DNA of 33,217 nt, taken from contig CAYOPG010000019.1 in NCBI GenBank assembly GCA_964405775.1, positions 1 to 33,217 on the forward strand. The letters run 5' to 3'. Shown one piece after another: positions 1-9,975 of the stretch. The notes below the pieces were generated by a model. That model did not search any database. It was not told the origin of the DNA and saw nothing but the letters and a program-made list of their open reading frames with translations. The translations under genes were made by a program, and so were the position numbers. This DNA is from JAAZFF01 sp964405775. GTDB taxonomy: Bacteria > Verrucomicrobiota > Kiritimatiellia > RFP12 > UBA3636. Position 1 is the stretch's first letter. Every line of letters begins with the position of its first letter.

Positions 1-2826
1 GACTGTTTTAGCCTCTGAGCCTGAGGTGAACGACAATTTAAGCGGGCGCTTCCCTCTAATAGTCCATGCGGGATACACCAAGCGCGCACCATCTGGATCC
101 TTGAACCGCAGGCAGTATGCGCTGCGAGAGCCAGTATCGACGGTGCCGTCGTATTCCGCCAAGTCGAGCACCAGCGACATGGTGGCATAAGCCGCAGCGG
201 CCGGCTTTGGATTGTATTCGGGCGCACGCCCGATCAAACCCACGCACCCGTAGTGCTGGCTGCCCCACTGGCCGGAGCAATCGTGCAGCGACCAAGTGTC
301 GACGAAATCAGTTGAGCCCCAAGACATACCAAGCGCAGCCGTGCGCACGATGCTGTCGGCCTGCCTGCGGTGCCCAAGCGCCAGCGGATGACTTGACGGG
401 AAATACGACTCGAGGTGGACTAGTTTTTTGTCGCCCATTCCACGGTCTTTCATCTCCTTGTGGAGAAAGTACAAGCTGCTCGGTTCTGTGGCGCGAGGTG
501 GCCTCTCCGGCATGCGCTCGAATTGCGGCTGGTCCAGGCCGACGCCGTCAAACCAGTCATTGTTCCATCCGGGTTCGCGGAAGAACGCCAGGAAGAAGCT
601 TGGCGAGCAGTGGCCGAATATGAATTCGGCGTCAGGCGCCCCTTTACGCGTGCCCTCCGCGACAGCCTGAGCCGTGTTGAAGTAGCCGGTAACGCGTTCA
701 CGCTCCCGCTCGTCGTATGTAAACCAAGGCTGACCGAAAACATATGGCGGCAGGCCGTGAGTCATCCTTAGAGAGATAGAATCCTCCGCGAATGCGTTTA
801 AGTACTTGGTGTCGGGGTGCTCTTTCATCAGAGCGGCCGCATTGGCCGCGGTGTTTGTCACAACCGTGTTGCGGCCTTCCTTCTCTGGCGGATTAGTCTT
901 GGCCCAAGGCTGGTAGCCGCGACCGTAAATGCGGTGGTGGCCCGGTGCGATGCCCCACTTGACGCGGTTTGTGGCAGAGTGCGGCGCTCCGACGAAGCAG
1001 CCAAGCAGACGCATCTGACGCAGGTAAACTTCCGGATCGGACTCCGTGCCATGAGCCCCGCCCCAGTTATATATACCGAAGCGCGAAGTTTTGCTCGTGG
1101 CCTTGCGTTCTTTGTCGGATGGCAGCATAAGGAATGTGCCATCGCGCTTTTGCTTCCATCCTCTTGAGGAGACTTCTGTTTTGACTTTGTACAGACCGTA
1201 CTCCTTAGTCTCCGGTGCAAATTCAACCCGCTTGTCCTCACCAGGCTTGACCGTAACTTCCTGTTGTTTTTCGAAAACAGTTCCGAGCGGTCCTTCGCTA
1301 CGCACTTTGACGCTGATTTTTTCCTCCTTGGCACTCTGGCTTTTCACCTCGACAAACCACTTTGCCTTCTCCGGAAACGGATAAAGGTTACCGCGTTGTT
1401 CGCCAGTGCCGTAGGCTGAGACAGGAGCCTTTTCGAAAGTCACGCCATACACGCGTGCTGAGCTCGGCAAACCTCCCTGAAAACTGCCATAACTGCATGG
1501 ATCAGGGTATGCCACGAAATCATAAGTTTGCTTGGTGAGTTCTACAGCCATCAAGAGGCCTTGATCACGGTAGTCGCCAGCAAGCGCCCCGGAATCAATG
1601 TCTATAGGAATCGCCCATAGGAACCCCGGCTTGCCGTCCTTCATGACAACATCTACACGTCTTGCATAAGAAGGAGCGTTCGTGGCCGCCCACTCGGGTA
1701 CAGCCCGCGCTGAATCCACTTCCCACCCAATGCCCGGCTTGAAAAAGCGGACGGTCAGAATTGGAGTGCTGTCTGGTTCGCCATCGGCTGCGGCCAGAAT
1801 CCACACGCGGCTGTATGAAGCATGCAGCACATAGAATTTAAGCTCCGAGGGATCGTACGCCTGCGGTCCGATATACGTTGTAGTGGGCTTAGACGCCGGG
1901 TCGTACCCCCATTGCCTATTGTAACGGTACAGGCTAACACCAACATCGACGTGGTCGCGCCCTGCCTCAACGGAGGGAAGAAGGAACGGAACCCCTCCCA
2001 CATTGACGAAGCCTGCCTTGTCCGACTTCAAAGAATCACGGTCAACGAACGAGCTTGCGTTAACAAGACCATCAAGAGGCGCGGTTGTAAACTGCTGCGC
2101 CAGAGCAGGCAATGGTTTTATCTCGAAGCTGTCCACGGAAACCGTGCCGTTCATTGTAATGCGAACAGCGCCCTTCCCTTCTAACTTGTTTGGGCCGCTG
2201 CCCTGCAGCAAGCCGTCAACATACAGAGTTACGGTTTCGGGGCGAACTTCGGCGCGCACGCGGTGCCATGTACCCGCGATCCCGACTTCCGGCATTTCCG
2301 CGAAATCGTTTTCGAGGCGAATACGCTGATCTTCGTCCAGCACTGGCGAAATATTGTCAGCTGTGAACCTAGGAGCAGGCATGGTGCAAGGCCATTCACC
2401 TTCCGCAGGCTTTCCTCCGAATTGGACGGACCTAGACATCTGTCTGCCGTTCCGGGCTGGAAACAAGTTAATGCGGTAGAACGCGTTTGTGCCAGAGACG
2501 CCGAAATCAATGGAGAGGCTACCCGGCGGAATACGCACAAAAGCCTCGATGGAGTACGAGGCGTGAGAAATTTCACCAGAAGTCAGAGAGACCGGCACTA
2601 CCCCGCGTCCCAGCGGAATCGGAAACGGATAGCGAACGTAACGGTTTAGCGCCGTGTCGTTCGTCCACACTAGAGCTCCATCCACTTGCCATGTTGCACC
2701 CCACAGCTCCATGGTGGTGGCGGGCGGCATAACCGGGGCGGCAAACGAGTTGTCCCGCATAGTAGAAAAAGCTACAAGTACCACAATGAACATTGAGCCG
2801 CAGTTTGTTGTTGTTTTAATTCTCAT
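1..2826 (-). CDS. Large secreted protein, LamG-like plus TIM-barrel-like region (3' end outside window)
   Basis: The frame is open for 942 codons from an ATG at 2826 to the window edge, so the C-terminus is missing. A GGAG lies 11 nt upstream of the ATG. The first ~30 residues form a signal peptide with a likely cut after NSFA. Residues ~75-225 resemble a concanavalin A/LamG sandwich (WHRVRAEV, then VTLYVDG). From about residue 580 (SRFGIYNWGG) the sequence looks like a (beta/alpha)8 glycoside-hydrolase-type barrel, with acidic candidates in FAEDS (~677) and HLESYF (~802). I cannot name a GH family. It follows the FG-GAP gene by 39 nt on the same strand, so the two are probably cotranscribed. 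A role in extracellular glycan binding or degradation is inferred from the architecture and the GH38 neighbour. It could instead be a non-catalytic surface protein. Confidence 0.75.
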   Translation of the reverse strand, partial: MRIKTTTNCGSMFIVVLVAFSTMRDNSFAAPVMPPATTMELWGATWQVDGALVWTNDTALNRYVRYPFPIPLGRGVVPVSLTSGEISHASYSIEAFVRIPPGSLSIDFGVSGTNAFYRINLFPARNGRQMSRSVQFGGKPAEGEWPCTMPAPRFTADNISPVLDEDQRIRLENDFAEMPEVGIAGTWHRVRAEVRPETVTLYVDGLLQGSGPNKLEGKGAVRITMNGTVSVDSFEIKPLPALAQQFTTAPLDGLVNASSFVDRDSLKSDKAGFVNVGGVPFLLPSVEAGRDHVDVGVSLYRYNRQWGYDPASKPTTTYIGPQAYDPSELKFYVLHASYSRVWILAAADGEPDSTPILTVRFFKPGIGWEVDSARAVPEWAATNAPSYARRVDVVMKDGKPGFLWAIPIDIDSGALAGDYRDQGLLMAVELTKQTYDFVAYPDPCSYGSFQGGLPSSARVYGVTFEKAPVSAYGTGEQRGNLYPFPEKAKWFVEVKSQSAKEEKISVKVRSEGPLGTVFEKQQEVTVKPGEDKRVEFAPETKEYGLYKVKTEVSSRGWKQKRDGTFLMLPSDKERKATSKTSRFGIYNWGGAHGTESDPEVYLRQMRLLGCFVGAPHSATNRVKWGIAPGHHRIYGRGYQPWAKTNPPEKEGRNTVVTNTAANAAALMKEHPDTKYLNAFAEDSISLRMTHGLPPYVFGQPWFTYDERERERVTGYFNTAQAVAEGTRKGAPDAEFIFGHCSPSFFLAFFREPGWNNDWFDGVGLDQPQFERMPERPPRATEPSSLYFLHKEMKDRGMGDKKLVHLESYFPSSHPLALGHRRQADSIVRTAALGMSWGSTDFVDTWSLHDCSGQWGSQHYGCVGLIGRAPEYNPKPAAAAYATMSLVLDLAEYDGTVDTGSRSAYCLRFKDPDGARLVYPAWTIRGKRPLKLSFTSGSEAKTV
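971..980 (+). repeat. GTGGCAGAGT repeat, copy 1
   Basis: Preceded by T, giving TGTGGCAGAGT. It lies antisense within the large secreted-protein gene. Confidence 0.6.
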
Positions 2827-2865
2827 TTGCTTTATAACTCCGCGTTGTCGAACTGTTTTACCAAG

Positions 2866-4503
2866 TTACTTGAAATCCACACGCAAATACTGATCGGCCA
2901 TGACACCGGCAAGCGTTTTCGTCTCATCGTCCCAGCGCACCACGACATCCACGACTGCGTTGGTGCCTAGCCCGAGATGAGCCAACGCCTCTTCACCGCT
3001 CGAGTAGCCGTTGGAAACAACTATGTCGGAACGCTGCAGCAGCGCATCGGGCTCTCCAGCGCGCCCCGCTTCGTACACCCTGACCGTCGCCCCCACTCCC
3101 ATTGTGTTACGCCTGCCGCTACCGGCCACCCGGACTATCAGCCAATGGCCGCCCTCGGTGACGTTGCGGAAAAGGATCGAGGGTGTCTCGTCCCAGTCAA
3201 ACCAGGCGCCTAGGAAAAAGTCAACGCGACCGTCGCGGTCGAAATCCACAATTGGTGAGCTGGCGTAGTAGCCGACAGCCCGTTCCAGCGGAGGCTTGCT
3301 GAAGCGCGGCAGTCCGTCGGAACCGTTGCCAAGGTTGCGGAATGACATCGGTTGCAGCGCACCCTCTTCATCGCGCCAAATAACGCTCACGAGCAAATCG
3401 TTTTTGCTGTCGTTGTCGAGATCTATGATAGCGATGTTCCCGATTTTCACGGCAAGATCGGTAAGTCCCTTCGGAGGGAGTGCGCCCATAAGTCCGGTCT
3501 CTTTCGTAACATCGCGGAACGATGGCACACCGTCTTTAATGCCTTCGTTTATATAAAGGCGCAGTTGCGCGTCTTTGCCATGCTCGCCCGTGAGCAGGTC
3601 AAGAAGCCCGTCTCCATTGGCATCACCGAACACCGCGCCGCAGGTTCTGCTCGTTTTATCCTTCGTCTGAGGCTTGATAAACGTCCCGCGCTGGATTTCC
3701 TTGTATTTCCCATCGGGCCCGCTCACAAACATGCGGTTACTGTCAGCCACGAAGAAGTCGAGCTGTCCATCGTCGTTCACGTCGCCTACTGCCAATCCAA
3801 AGCCGGTAGTGCCGTCCTCAGGGAGGCCGTAGGCTTCTCGGCCGTCTTCGAAGACCATATTGCCCTTGTTGATGAGCACCATAAGGGAGCCCTTGCCAGT
3901 GTTCCAGTTGCTGTAATTGTTGTCGTAGGCCGCCAGGTCAAGAAGCCCGTCGCCGTTCAGATCAACCGGCGCGATGTTTCGCCACCCCATCGGATTTGGC
4001 CAGTATCCTTCGGAAGGCGTTGCATCCATGAACGAACCTTCGCCGTCGTTCTTCCAGATTTTGGTCATAACCTCGTTAGTCTTCGTTGTATGACACGCCA
4101 CGATTATTTCCAGATCATTGTCCTGATCAAGATCAACCATGAGGACATGCGACGGTCTGGCATATAACTCTTCGTACTGCAGATGCTTTTGATCATCGAG
4201 TTCGAATTTGCGCCCCTTGTCGCTAACAAACAGCATGTTGGGCAGAGGTCCGTCATACCAGCGAGGGCGGTTGGCAAACGCTCCGATGTAGAGCTCTGGC
4301 CATCCATCGCCGTTGAGATCGCCCCAACTTGCCGCATGGGAAAGCCTCCACGTTTTTAGGTGTTCTTCAAGACCTGTTTCGGACGTGACGTCCTTGAACC
4401 GGATTTCGCCTGCGAATCCGATTGTTTGAAGCCCTGCTACCAGCACCGCCCCAAATAATACAGCCGATGCATGTTTGATTCCCGACTTGACACATTTGAT
4501 CAT
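2866..4503 (-). CDS. Secreted FG-GAP/VCBS repeat protein with ASPIC/UnbV C-terminal domain
   Basis: This encodes about 545 aa. I chose the ATG at 4503 because AGGA sits 8 nt upstream and it starts directly at a signal peptide (charged MIKCVKSGIK, hydrophobic stretch, then GFAG). The open frame continues upstream to 4587 without a better ribosome site. Seven calcium-loop motifs of the DxNxDGxxD type mark FG-GAP/VCBS blades of a beta-propeller, for example DLNGDGWPE (~62), DVNDDGQLD, DANGDGLLD and DFDRDGRVD. The last ~100 residues match the ASPIC/UnbV domain (WLIVRVAG, GVGATVRVY, HLGLG, VVRW). Such proteins are exported and Ca-binding, and adhesion or glycan-binding roles are usual guesses. No catalytic residues are evident. 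The gene lies between the GH38 gene and the large secreted protein on the same strand. Confidence 0.88.
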   Translation of the reverse strand: MIKCVKSGIKHASAVLFGAVLVAGLQTIGFAGEIRFKDVTSETGLEEHLKTWRLSHAASWGDLNGDGWPELYIGAFANRPRWYDGPLPNMLFVSDKGRKFELDDQKHLQYEELYARPSHVLMVDLDQDNDLEIIVACHTTKTNEVMTKIWKNDGEGSFMDATPSEGYWPNPMGWRNIAPVDLNGDGLLDLAAYDNNYSNWNTGKGSLMVLINKGNMVFEDGREAYGLPEDGTTGFGLAVGDVNDDGQLDFFVADSNRMFVSGPDGKYKEIQRGTFIKPQTKDKTSRTCGAVFGDANGDGLLDLLTGEHGKDAQLRLYINEGIKDGVPSFRDVTKETGLMGALPPKGLTDLAVKIGNIAIIDLDNDSKNDLLVSVIWRDEEGALQPMSFRNLGNGSDGLPRFSKPPLERAVGYYASSPIVDFDRDGRVDFFLGAWFDWDETPSILFRNVTEGGHWLIVRVAGSGRRNTMGVGATVRVYEAGRAGEPDALLQRSDIVVSNGYSSGEEALAHLGLGTNAVVDVVVRWDDETKTLAGVMADQYLRVDFK

Positions 4504-4714
4504 TGATAGATTCCTGTATTCCATGGTCATCCAGTTATTCCGTATTCGGATTGTGATTGGCGCGCGGAAGAAAAAAACCGTCGTCAATTACTGCACCCGA
4601 ACATTTTACCATTTCGCTGAACAAAGAAACTTCCTGCTTTGCGGTTAAATCTATCCCGTTTCTTAAGATTCAGGTACATCGCACTTACATCTGAGTGCCG
4701 AAAAGCCTTATCAG
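4504..4714 (-). other. Intergenic gap between GH38 and FG-GAP genes
   Basis: These 211 nt separate the mannosidase stop from the FG-GAP start. Just after the stop, on the minus strand, is a weak stem of GCACT/AGTGC without a U-tract. I see no convincing -35/-10 pair and no small gene. The gap is long enough for an independent promoter for the two secreted-protein genes, but I cannot place one. Confidence 0.3.
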
Positions 4715-7628
4715 TTATTGAAAAACGAACCTGAAAGAAGCGATTGACTCGGCGGCTATTTTAAGCGCATTGCCGTCACCACCGGGAGTAGATTTCACCG
4801 TCGGCCCTTTTTCGGGGCGTTCGAGCAGGTCGACCGGCTCGACCGATGCGAGTTTTCCGAACAGCGGGTTGAAAACGACAACGCAGGAGGCATCTTCGTT
4901 TTTGGTATTGTGCAGCCTCACTATGAAGCCATTGCCATCCTCTGCACGCTTGAAGCAATCAAAAACAACGCCATCGCCCTCGCATTTTACAAATGCGTTT
5001 TCACCAGACCATTTGCCCTCGTGGAGATCTGTTCCAACCACAAATGGTTGATGGTTGAAAGCTTGCCCGATCGCTGTTGCCGATGCGCGGTCGAACCCGC
5101 GCGGCACAGTGGCAATCAAAAGAGATGCTTCGTGTTGACCTAATTCTGGGAACGGATCTGGAGAATATGCGGAACGTATAAGATTCACACGCAAGATCCC
5201 GCCATCTGCAGCATGTCCGTATTTACAGTCGTTGCAAACGAGAAGTGAGGACGGTTCCTTAGTCGCCTCCAACATGACCCACCGCAAAGCCGGCTCCTCA
5301 CGGTCGTCTTTTCTGGTGCGTTGCAACGCACCGAAGGGTATTTCATAGACTGGCGTTGAGTCCCCAAGAACTGTGCCTGCAACAAACCGAAGATTAGGAA
5401 TGCCGTTTTCCGGAGACCCGCTCTCAAGCCAGTCTGCGGTAAAATCAACGCGTAAAGACGCCTCGCCGGCATTTAGACTATAGACGAGTTTGATAAGCGA
5501 CCGTTCAATCTTATACTCGACTTCGACAGTAGACACAAGCGGGCCGTTCATAACACCGTTGATAGACTGAACGTTTGGAACAATGATCTTTCGCGCAGGG
5601 AATATGATCCAAGAGCTGCTTGCACCAGACTGTTCGACGGCATACTCCAACCCGATGCCGATTTCGGGATTAATCATTTCAAACTTGGAAACTTTGTCGT
5701 ATAGCGACACGATGCGCCCGGACACACTGTCGAACCGTACAGAAACTTTGTCGTTTTCCAGCCCCGTAATAACACGCTCGTTCGACATGTAACCGCAGTG
5801 GCCGGGCTGTGTTGCCAGCCTTGAAACGGGGGCTTCGCCGGATTTGTTTGCTTCAAGCGGGGAATCTTCTATGGTTTCACGGAAGATGACAGTAGTGTAA
5901 CCCATGGGCGGCATTGTGACACGCGCATTGTAGCACTGGTACAGATGCCCCCATTCATGGCCGCTTGTTATGAACTGAGTAGGAACATGTTTCCCGCTGT
6001 GATCCACGGCGTGGTAACGGGTCTGACGGAACGTCTCCGCCGTTTCACGGAAATTCCGATCCCACAACATAAATTTTAACGTCTCAGTTCGTTCAGAGGC
6101 GGTGGGATTGAAGACGACAAACGGCCGGCTATTTGAAAGACCGTGCCAATGAGCGTAACTGAGCGCTCCGTCTCTGGCGCCGATTCCGGAACCGCCACCG
6201 AACCCATCGACGGAAAACAGCGCCTCTTCATGTGGCAGTGTGGAGACATTGCCACATGCTTCAGCGGTTGCCACGTTTGAGGCCAGCGCCCTAAGAGTCT
6301 GCTGGGTGGCGGTTGATGTGAACGCCATCGTTTCCTGAAATTGTCCGTGGCAATACATGCGCGTGTCACGCACACATGAACCTGGAAGGATGTCATGGAA
6401 ATGGGAGAAAAGCACACGCTGCCAGTTTTCGTTTAAGAGTTGCCAATAGTCAGCAGACTGCTGAAGCTCTACTCCAGCTGCGGCAGCCCATGCTGTTACC
6501 GTCTCGACATCGAGCATACGGTTTTCACCAATCCTGTTGTCTCGTTTGATAAGCGCCTGCGTTGTATAGCAACCTGTCATTTCTGTGTTGAGTTCGCCTT
6601 TGATAACTGGCAGACCGGAGGCCAGTTGCTCGAACTCGTCGAAGAAAGCGCGAGACGTAGAAAACTCAAGTGTTGGGAAGACAGGCCAGGAGTTCATTTC
6701 CTCAAGCATGAGCAGATCGCGGCGTGTTGGCCCCCCGCCATGGTCTCCGACCCCATAGACAACTTGGCTTATCTTTATGCCATGGTCTTCCTCCATCATG
6801 CGCACGGAATCGAACATTGTATTGGGCTCTATCACGCAATTGTATGCGCGGCGCTGGTCGTTTTTTACGATGACCCGCGAGCCGTCAGTTCCAATCCACC
6901 AAAAAGCCTCCGGAACGGGTTGTCTTTCATAGCCTGGACGGTGCAGATACACCCTGCGTATGCCCCCGCGCGCCAGATAGTTGGGTTGAGTCGCGGCATG
7001 CCCGAACGAGTCTGGCACCCAACATATGTTGGCGTCTTCGGGCGAGAGTCCAAAATGCTCTTTCGTGTAAGCGCGTGCTTGAAGCAGGTGGCGTACAAGC
7101 GCCTCGCCGGAAACGAGATTCATGTCGTTCTCCACCCAATGCGTGGCTGTCACCTCCCACTGGCCTGCTTTTACTCGCCCGCAGATTCGCTTAAACAATT
7201 CTGGATCGAATTTACGCGTTATTTCGTACACTTATCTGGGACTGCGAAAACCTGAACGACGGGAATTCCTCCATTAGAGCCAAGACGGTGCGGAATGAAT
7301 CCAGCGTTGACACAACCGTCTCTGGCCACCCCCACATCCAGTTCATGTCTATGTGCGCGTGCCCAACACAATGCACTTTGAATTTTTTTGCAGCGTTTGA
7401 AAACGGCTTAAGGATTGCCTCAACGCGTTCCACCAAAGAGGCGGCTGTAGTTGTTATATCAGTACCAGTAATAGTGCTTTGTGCGTCAGCAAACGCATTT
7501 GCCCAGACGGCGTTGCCGGGGTCGCGCCCCGCCATCCATTTCGCCATTTTGATCTCAGATCTGAGCCTAACCCAAGCCGCTTCGTCGTGTCGGGCATTAT
7601 TTAAGCGCCATTTCTCAATCAAATCCAT
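4715..7628 (-). pseudogene. GH38 alpha-mannosidase, disrupted by a frameshift
   Basis: The two pieces together match a full GH38 alpha-mannosidase (about 970 aa). The start is ATG 7628 with AGGTGG 5 nt upstream. The first piece holds the Zn-site motif GHAHIDMNWMW and ends at a TAA at 7214-7212, shortly after FSQSQIS. The homologous frame resumes at about 7231 (YEITRKFDPELF) and carries the nucleophile Asp in CWVPDSFGHAA and the conserved His in HFHDILPGS. Joining S-V-Y-E needs AGTGTGTAC where the sequence has AGTGTAC, so a GT unit appears lost. The Zn ligands and nucleophile are therefore on separate frames and neither piece should work alone. The family hydrolyses alpha-mannosides. The gene lies 13 nt after the dehydrogenase-like gene, itself broken. 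A sequencing error remains possible. Confidence 0.88.
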
Positions 7629-8001
7629 TGCACCCACCTGATTATAAGTTACTATCCTGAAGTTTTATTAAATCTTTCATGTTTGAAGCGATGTCAGGAT
7701 CGCATCCGGGGTCGCTCCACAGGCTATCCAATTCGGTTTTATGATCTTTGCCCTCCTCTTCAGCGAGGATGCGGATAGCCGCGGCAGCACCGCGTGCATA
7801 CCTCCATGGGGTTATCCCCTGCGCTATGCACAACCGCATTGTTCCGGCGATTCTGTCGTTCCACCCGAGCTTGCGGCGCATGTCGCGCGTGACACGATCA
7901 ACGCTGTCGCGCAGGTTTGGATTCACCATGCGGGACAGAAGATCATGCACGTACGCGCTAAAACCATCCGCCGTAAAAAGCGGGTCGATGCCGGCGTACT
8001 T

Positions 8002-8011
8002 GTGGCAGAGT
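8002..8011 (+). repeat. GTGGCAGAGT repeat, copy 2
   Basis: Preceded by T. It is followed by GCCAC, so GTGGCA-GAG-TGCCAC forms a small dyad. It lies antisense in the dehydrogenase-like gene. Confidence 0.6.
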
Positions 8012-8594
8012 GCCACTCCCGACTCATGAAGAAAGGCGTCGCGCGCCAATTCCATTATGTCCGGGCGACATGTCGCTTCCGAGATGAACTTTGCATTATT
8101 TATCTTCAGCATTGAACCCAACAAAGCATGCGCCGCGTTGTGTCCGTATAGTTTCGCCTCTTCGAATGGGAGCAGGTCGTCCTTCTCTTCGAACACTTCT
8201 ATTCCACGGCTGAACCCTGGCAGATTGATCCTTGATATCTGTATCCGATTGAATTTCTCCACAAGATACGCCTTCTGGAGTCCAGGCGAGACTTCCTTCA
8301 GCGCCTGCTCTCTGATCTGGTTAGCATCTGTGACGATCCCGCTCATCTTCCCTATAACAGTGTTCAGGATCTGAACCCGCGCGGTCTGCAGCTTTATGCC
8401 TAAGCGCGCTTCAAGAGCCGCAGACAAGATTTCAGCCGCGTGATTGTTCTTCTCCCCAGTATATACAACAGCGGCCGGCAGCGAAGGGTCTTCAGTTTTG
8501 AGGATGATGCCAGCGGCGAGGATTTCAAGCACGTTCCCAGAACCCGGCCTGTCGTAGAAATCAACACTTGGAAGAGCTGTCGCAATTTCGCTGG

Positions 8595-8604
8595 ACTCTG
8601 CCAC
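8595..8604 (-). repeat. GTGGCAGAGT repeat, copy 3
   Basis: The only copy not preceded by T. It lies in the sense strand of the dehydrogenase-like gene, coding V-A-E-S. Confidence 0.6.
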
Positions 8605-8817
8605 GGCTCTCACCAGCTTGGCGTTGTCGGCTATCTCCATCGGGTTGTATATTTCAATAGGGCCAACAGAATAAGAATCTATTCCGTCGAGACCAGCCAC
8701 GTTCAATCCGTATAACCCGCCATTTTCGCGAACGGTTTCGACTGACGACGCAACTACTTCCGAGACGACAAAGCGCGAGAATTTGCCGCGTTTATTTCTG
8801 AGCGTTTCATTTGTGTC

Positions 8818-8823
8818 CCTCCT
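8818..8823 (-). promoter_or_regulatory. Shine-Dalgarno AGGAGG leading an out-of-frame ATG
   Basis: AGGAGG is followed by 7 nt and ATG (8810). This is the best ribosome site in the region, yet translation from it ends after 18 codons because the dehydrogenase frame is offset by one nucleotide. It marks where the intact gene probably began. Confidence 0.7.
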
Positions 8824-8985
8824 GTAGTGCGCTTTTCCTTTTGTGGTTAATTGTGTCTACAATTCAGATTCCACAATCCGATTTGACATCGTCCGCAACC
8901 GCTGGATGCGGATAGATTCCGCTGAAACATTTTTGAGACCTAGAGAAAACTCAACCTATGACGGCTTGCTGAATTGTCCATTGCT

Positions 8986-9975
8986 TTAGATCGTCCAACC
9001 GGACGCCTCGTCAAATGAAATATCGCGCAGCGCCGGTGATACATCGACCGCGCGTTTACCAATCAAGGCAAGAGGATTGTAAAACCCGATTTTAACGAGC
9101 TCGTCCAGAGTGAACACACCCAAAGAGTATAGCACATTCATACACTCCAGGAGCGTCGCCGAGGATCCTACAAGACACTGCTTGTCCGGGTTGTGCAGAA
9201 GTCCGTTTGGCTCCAGCACGACGCGGTTTCCTAGCACCTCATACACTCCGGGAGGCAACCCTGCAGCGGGTGAAGCGTCTGAGGTCGCCACCAGCCTGCC
9301 AGCCCCCGCCGCGCGCGCGAACACTCTGAGAACATGACTAGGCAAATGATGCCCGTCGGGTATGAACATTATCTTTAGACGCTCCTCAGCAAGCCCGGCC
9401 AACAGCGGGTTGTCGTGTCGATGCACCATGTTGGGCATGCCGTTGCCCAGATGGGTCAACGATGTGGCACCCGCTTCGGCCATATTGGACAAGTCCGCAG
9501 GTCGCGCGAGCTCATGTCCGCACGACACCGCCACGCCCCTCGACACCGCGTGCCGCACCAAATCCGCCATACCCTCCACTTCGGCGGCGACAGTCATAAG
9601 CCTGATTCTGCCCTTCGATGAATCATACAGTTCGTCAAAGAACTTTATATCCGGCGCGCTCACCGACTCTGGCGGATGCGCCCCTACCGCGCCGGGCTCA
9701 GAAGATATGAACGGACCTTCAAGATGAAATCCCAGCACGCGCCCGGCGAATTCCTCGTTCTTTTCAACTGCCGCGTTTATTATCGCGATGTTGCGCATAA
9801 GCTGCTCGCGCGGGCATGTGATTATGGTAGGCAGGAAAGCCGCTGTTCAGCGTCTTAAAAGCGACGATGCCGCACGCGTGAACGATTCCTCTGTCAGTTC
9901 ACTGCCACTGAAATCCACTCCCTCGAAGCCGTTAACCTGCAAATCCACAAATCCGGGTATCTTTAATTCTGTCAC
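8986..9975 (-). pseudogene. N-acetylglucosamine-6-phosphate deacetylase-like protein with in-frame TGA
   Basis: From GTG 9975 (AAGGAG 5 nt upstream) the frame reads PGFVDLQVNGFEGVDFSG, the start typical of a short NagA-like subfamily lacking the N-terminal beta-sandwich. It then meets TGA at 9849-9847 and continues in the same frame as TAAFLPTIIT. Later motifs include GFHLEGPFIS, SCGHE, LTHLGNGM, DGHHLP and TSDASPAAG with the catalytic-type Asp. The stop falls where relatives, as I remember them, have Gly in a GTTAFLPT segment, so one base change GGA to TGA explains it. The piece after the stop could begin at ATG 9798 but would lack the first metal-site strand. The GTG overlaps the tadA stop by one base (TAGTG). 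Expected chemistry is amidohydrolase deacetylation of an amino-sugar phosphate. The substrate is not proven. Confidence 0.82.

Larger units (their letters stand above)
7642..8810 (-). pseudogene. Mannitol-1-phosphate 5-dehydrogenase-like protein, N-terminus lost
   Basis: The main frame reads KFSRFVVSEVV, GLYGLNVAG, then ATALPSVDFYDR, NTVIGKMSG, LPGFSRGIEVF and LPFEEAKLYGHNA. This is the pattern of an NAD-dependent polyol-phosphate dehydrogenase of the mannitol-1-phosphate type. The N-terminal Rossmann glycine segment (a FGxGxxxxG-like start) is absent. A perfect AGGAGG with ATG at 8810 exists, but that frame stops after 18 codons, and the homologous frame, offset by one, has no start codon before a TTG at 8706, well inside conserved sequence. 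The simplest reading is a short deletion that removed the start of the coding region and shifted the frame. The gene lies between two other damaged sugar-enzyme genes. The exact substrate of this subfamily is unknown to me. Confidence 0.72.

Noticed and set aside
3352..4167. 271-codon plus-strand open frame inside the FG-GAP gene
   Set aside because: It is the antisense shadow of a clear FG-GAP/ASPIC protein, and its translation has no recognisable motif.
7212..7236. Programmed ribosomal frameshift in the mannosidase
   Set aside because: There is no slippery heptamer or downstream stem, GH38 is not known for frameshifting, and two neighbouring genes are also broken.
6440..7255. 271-codon plus-strand open frame across the mannosidase
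   Set aside because: It is antisense to conserved GH38 motifs and has no ribosome site or family signature.
9847..9849. TGA read as Gly (alternative genetic code) in the NagA-like gene
   Set aside because: lpxK and the second ABC ATPase end at TGA exactly where the family ends, so TGA is a stop in this genome.
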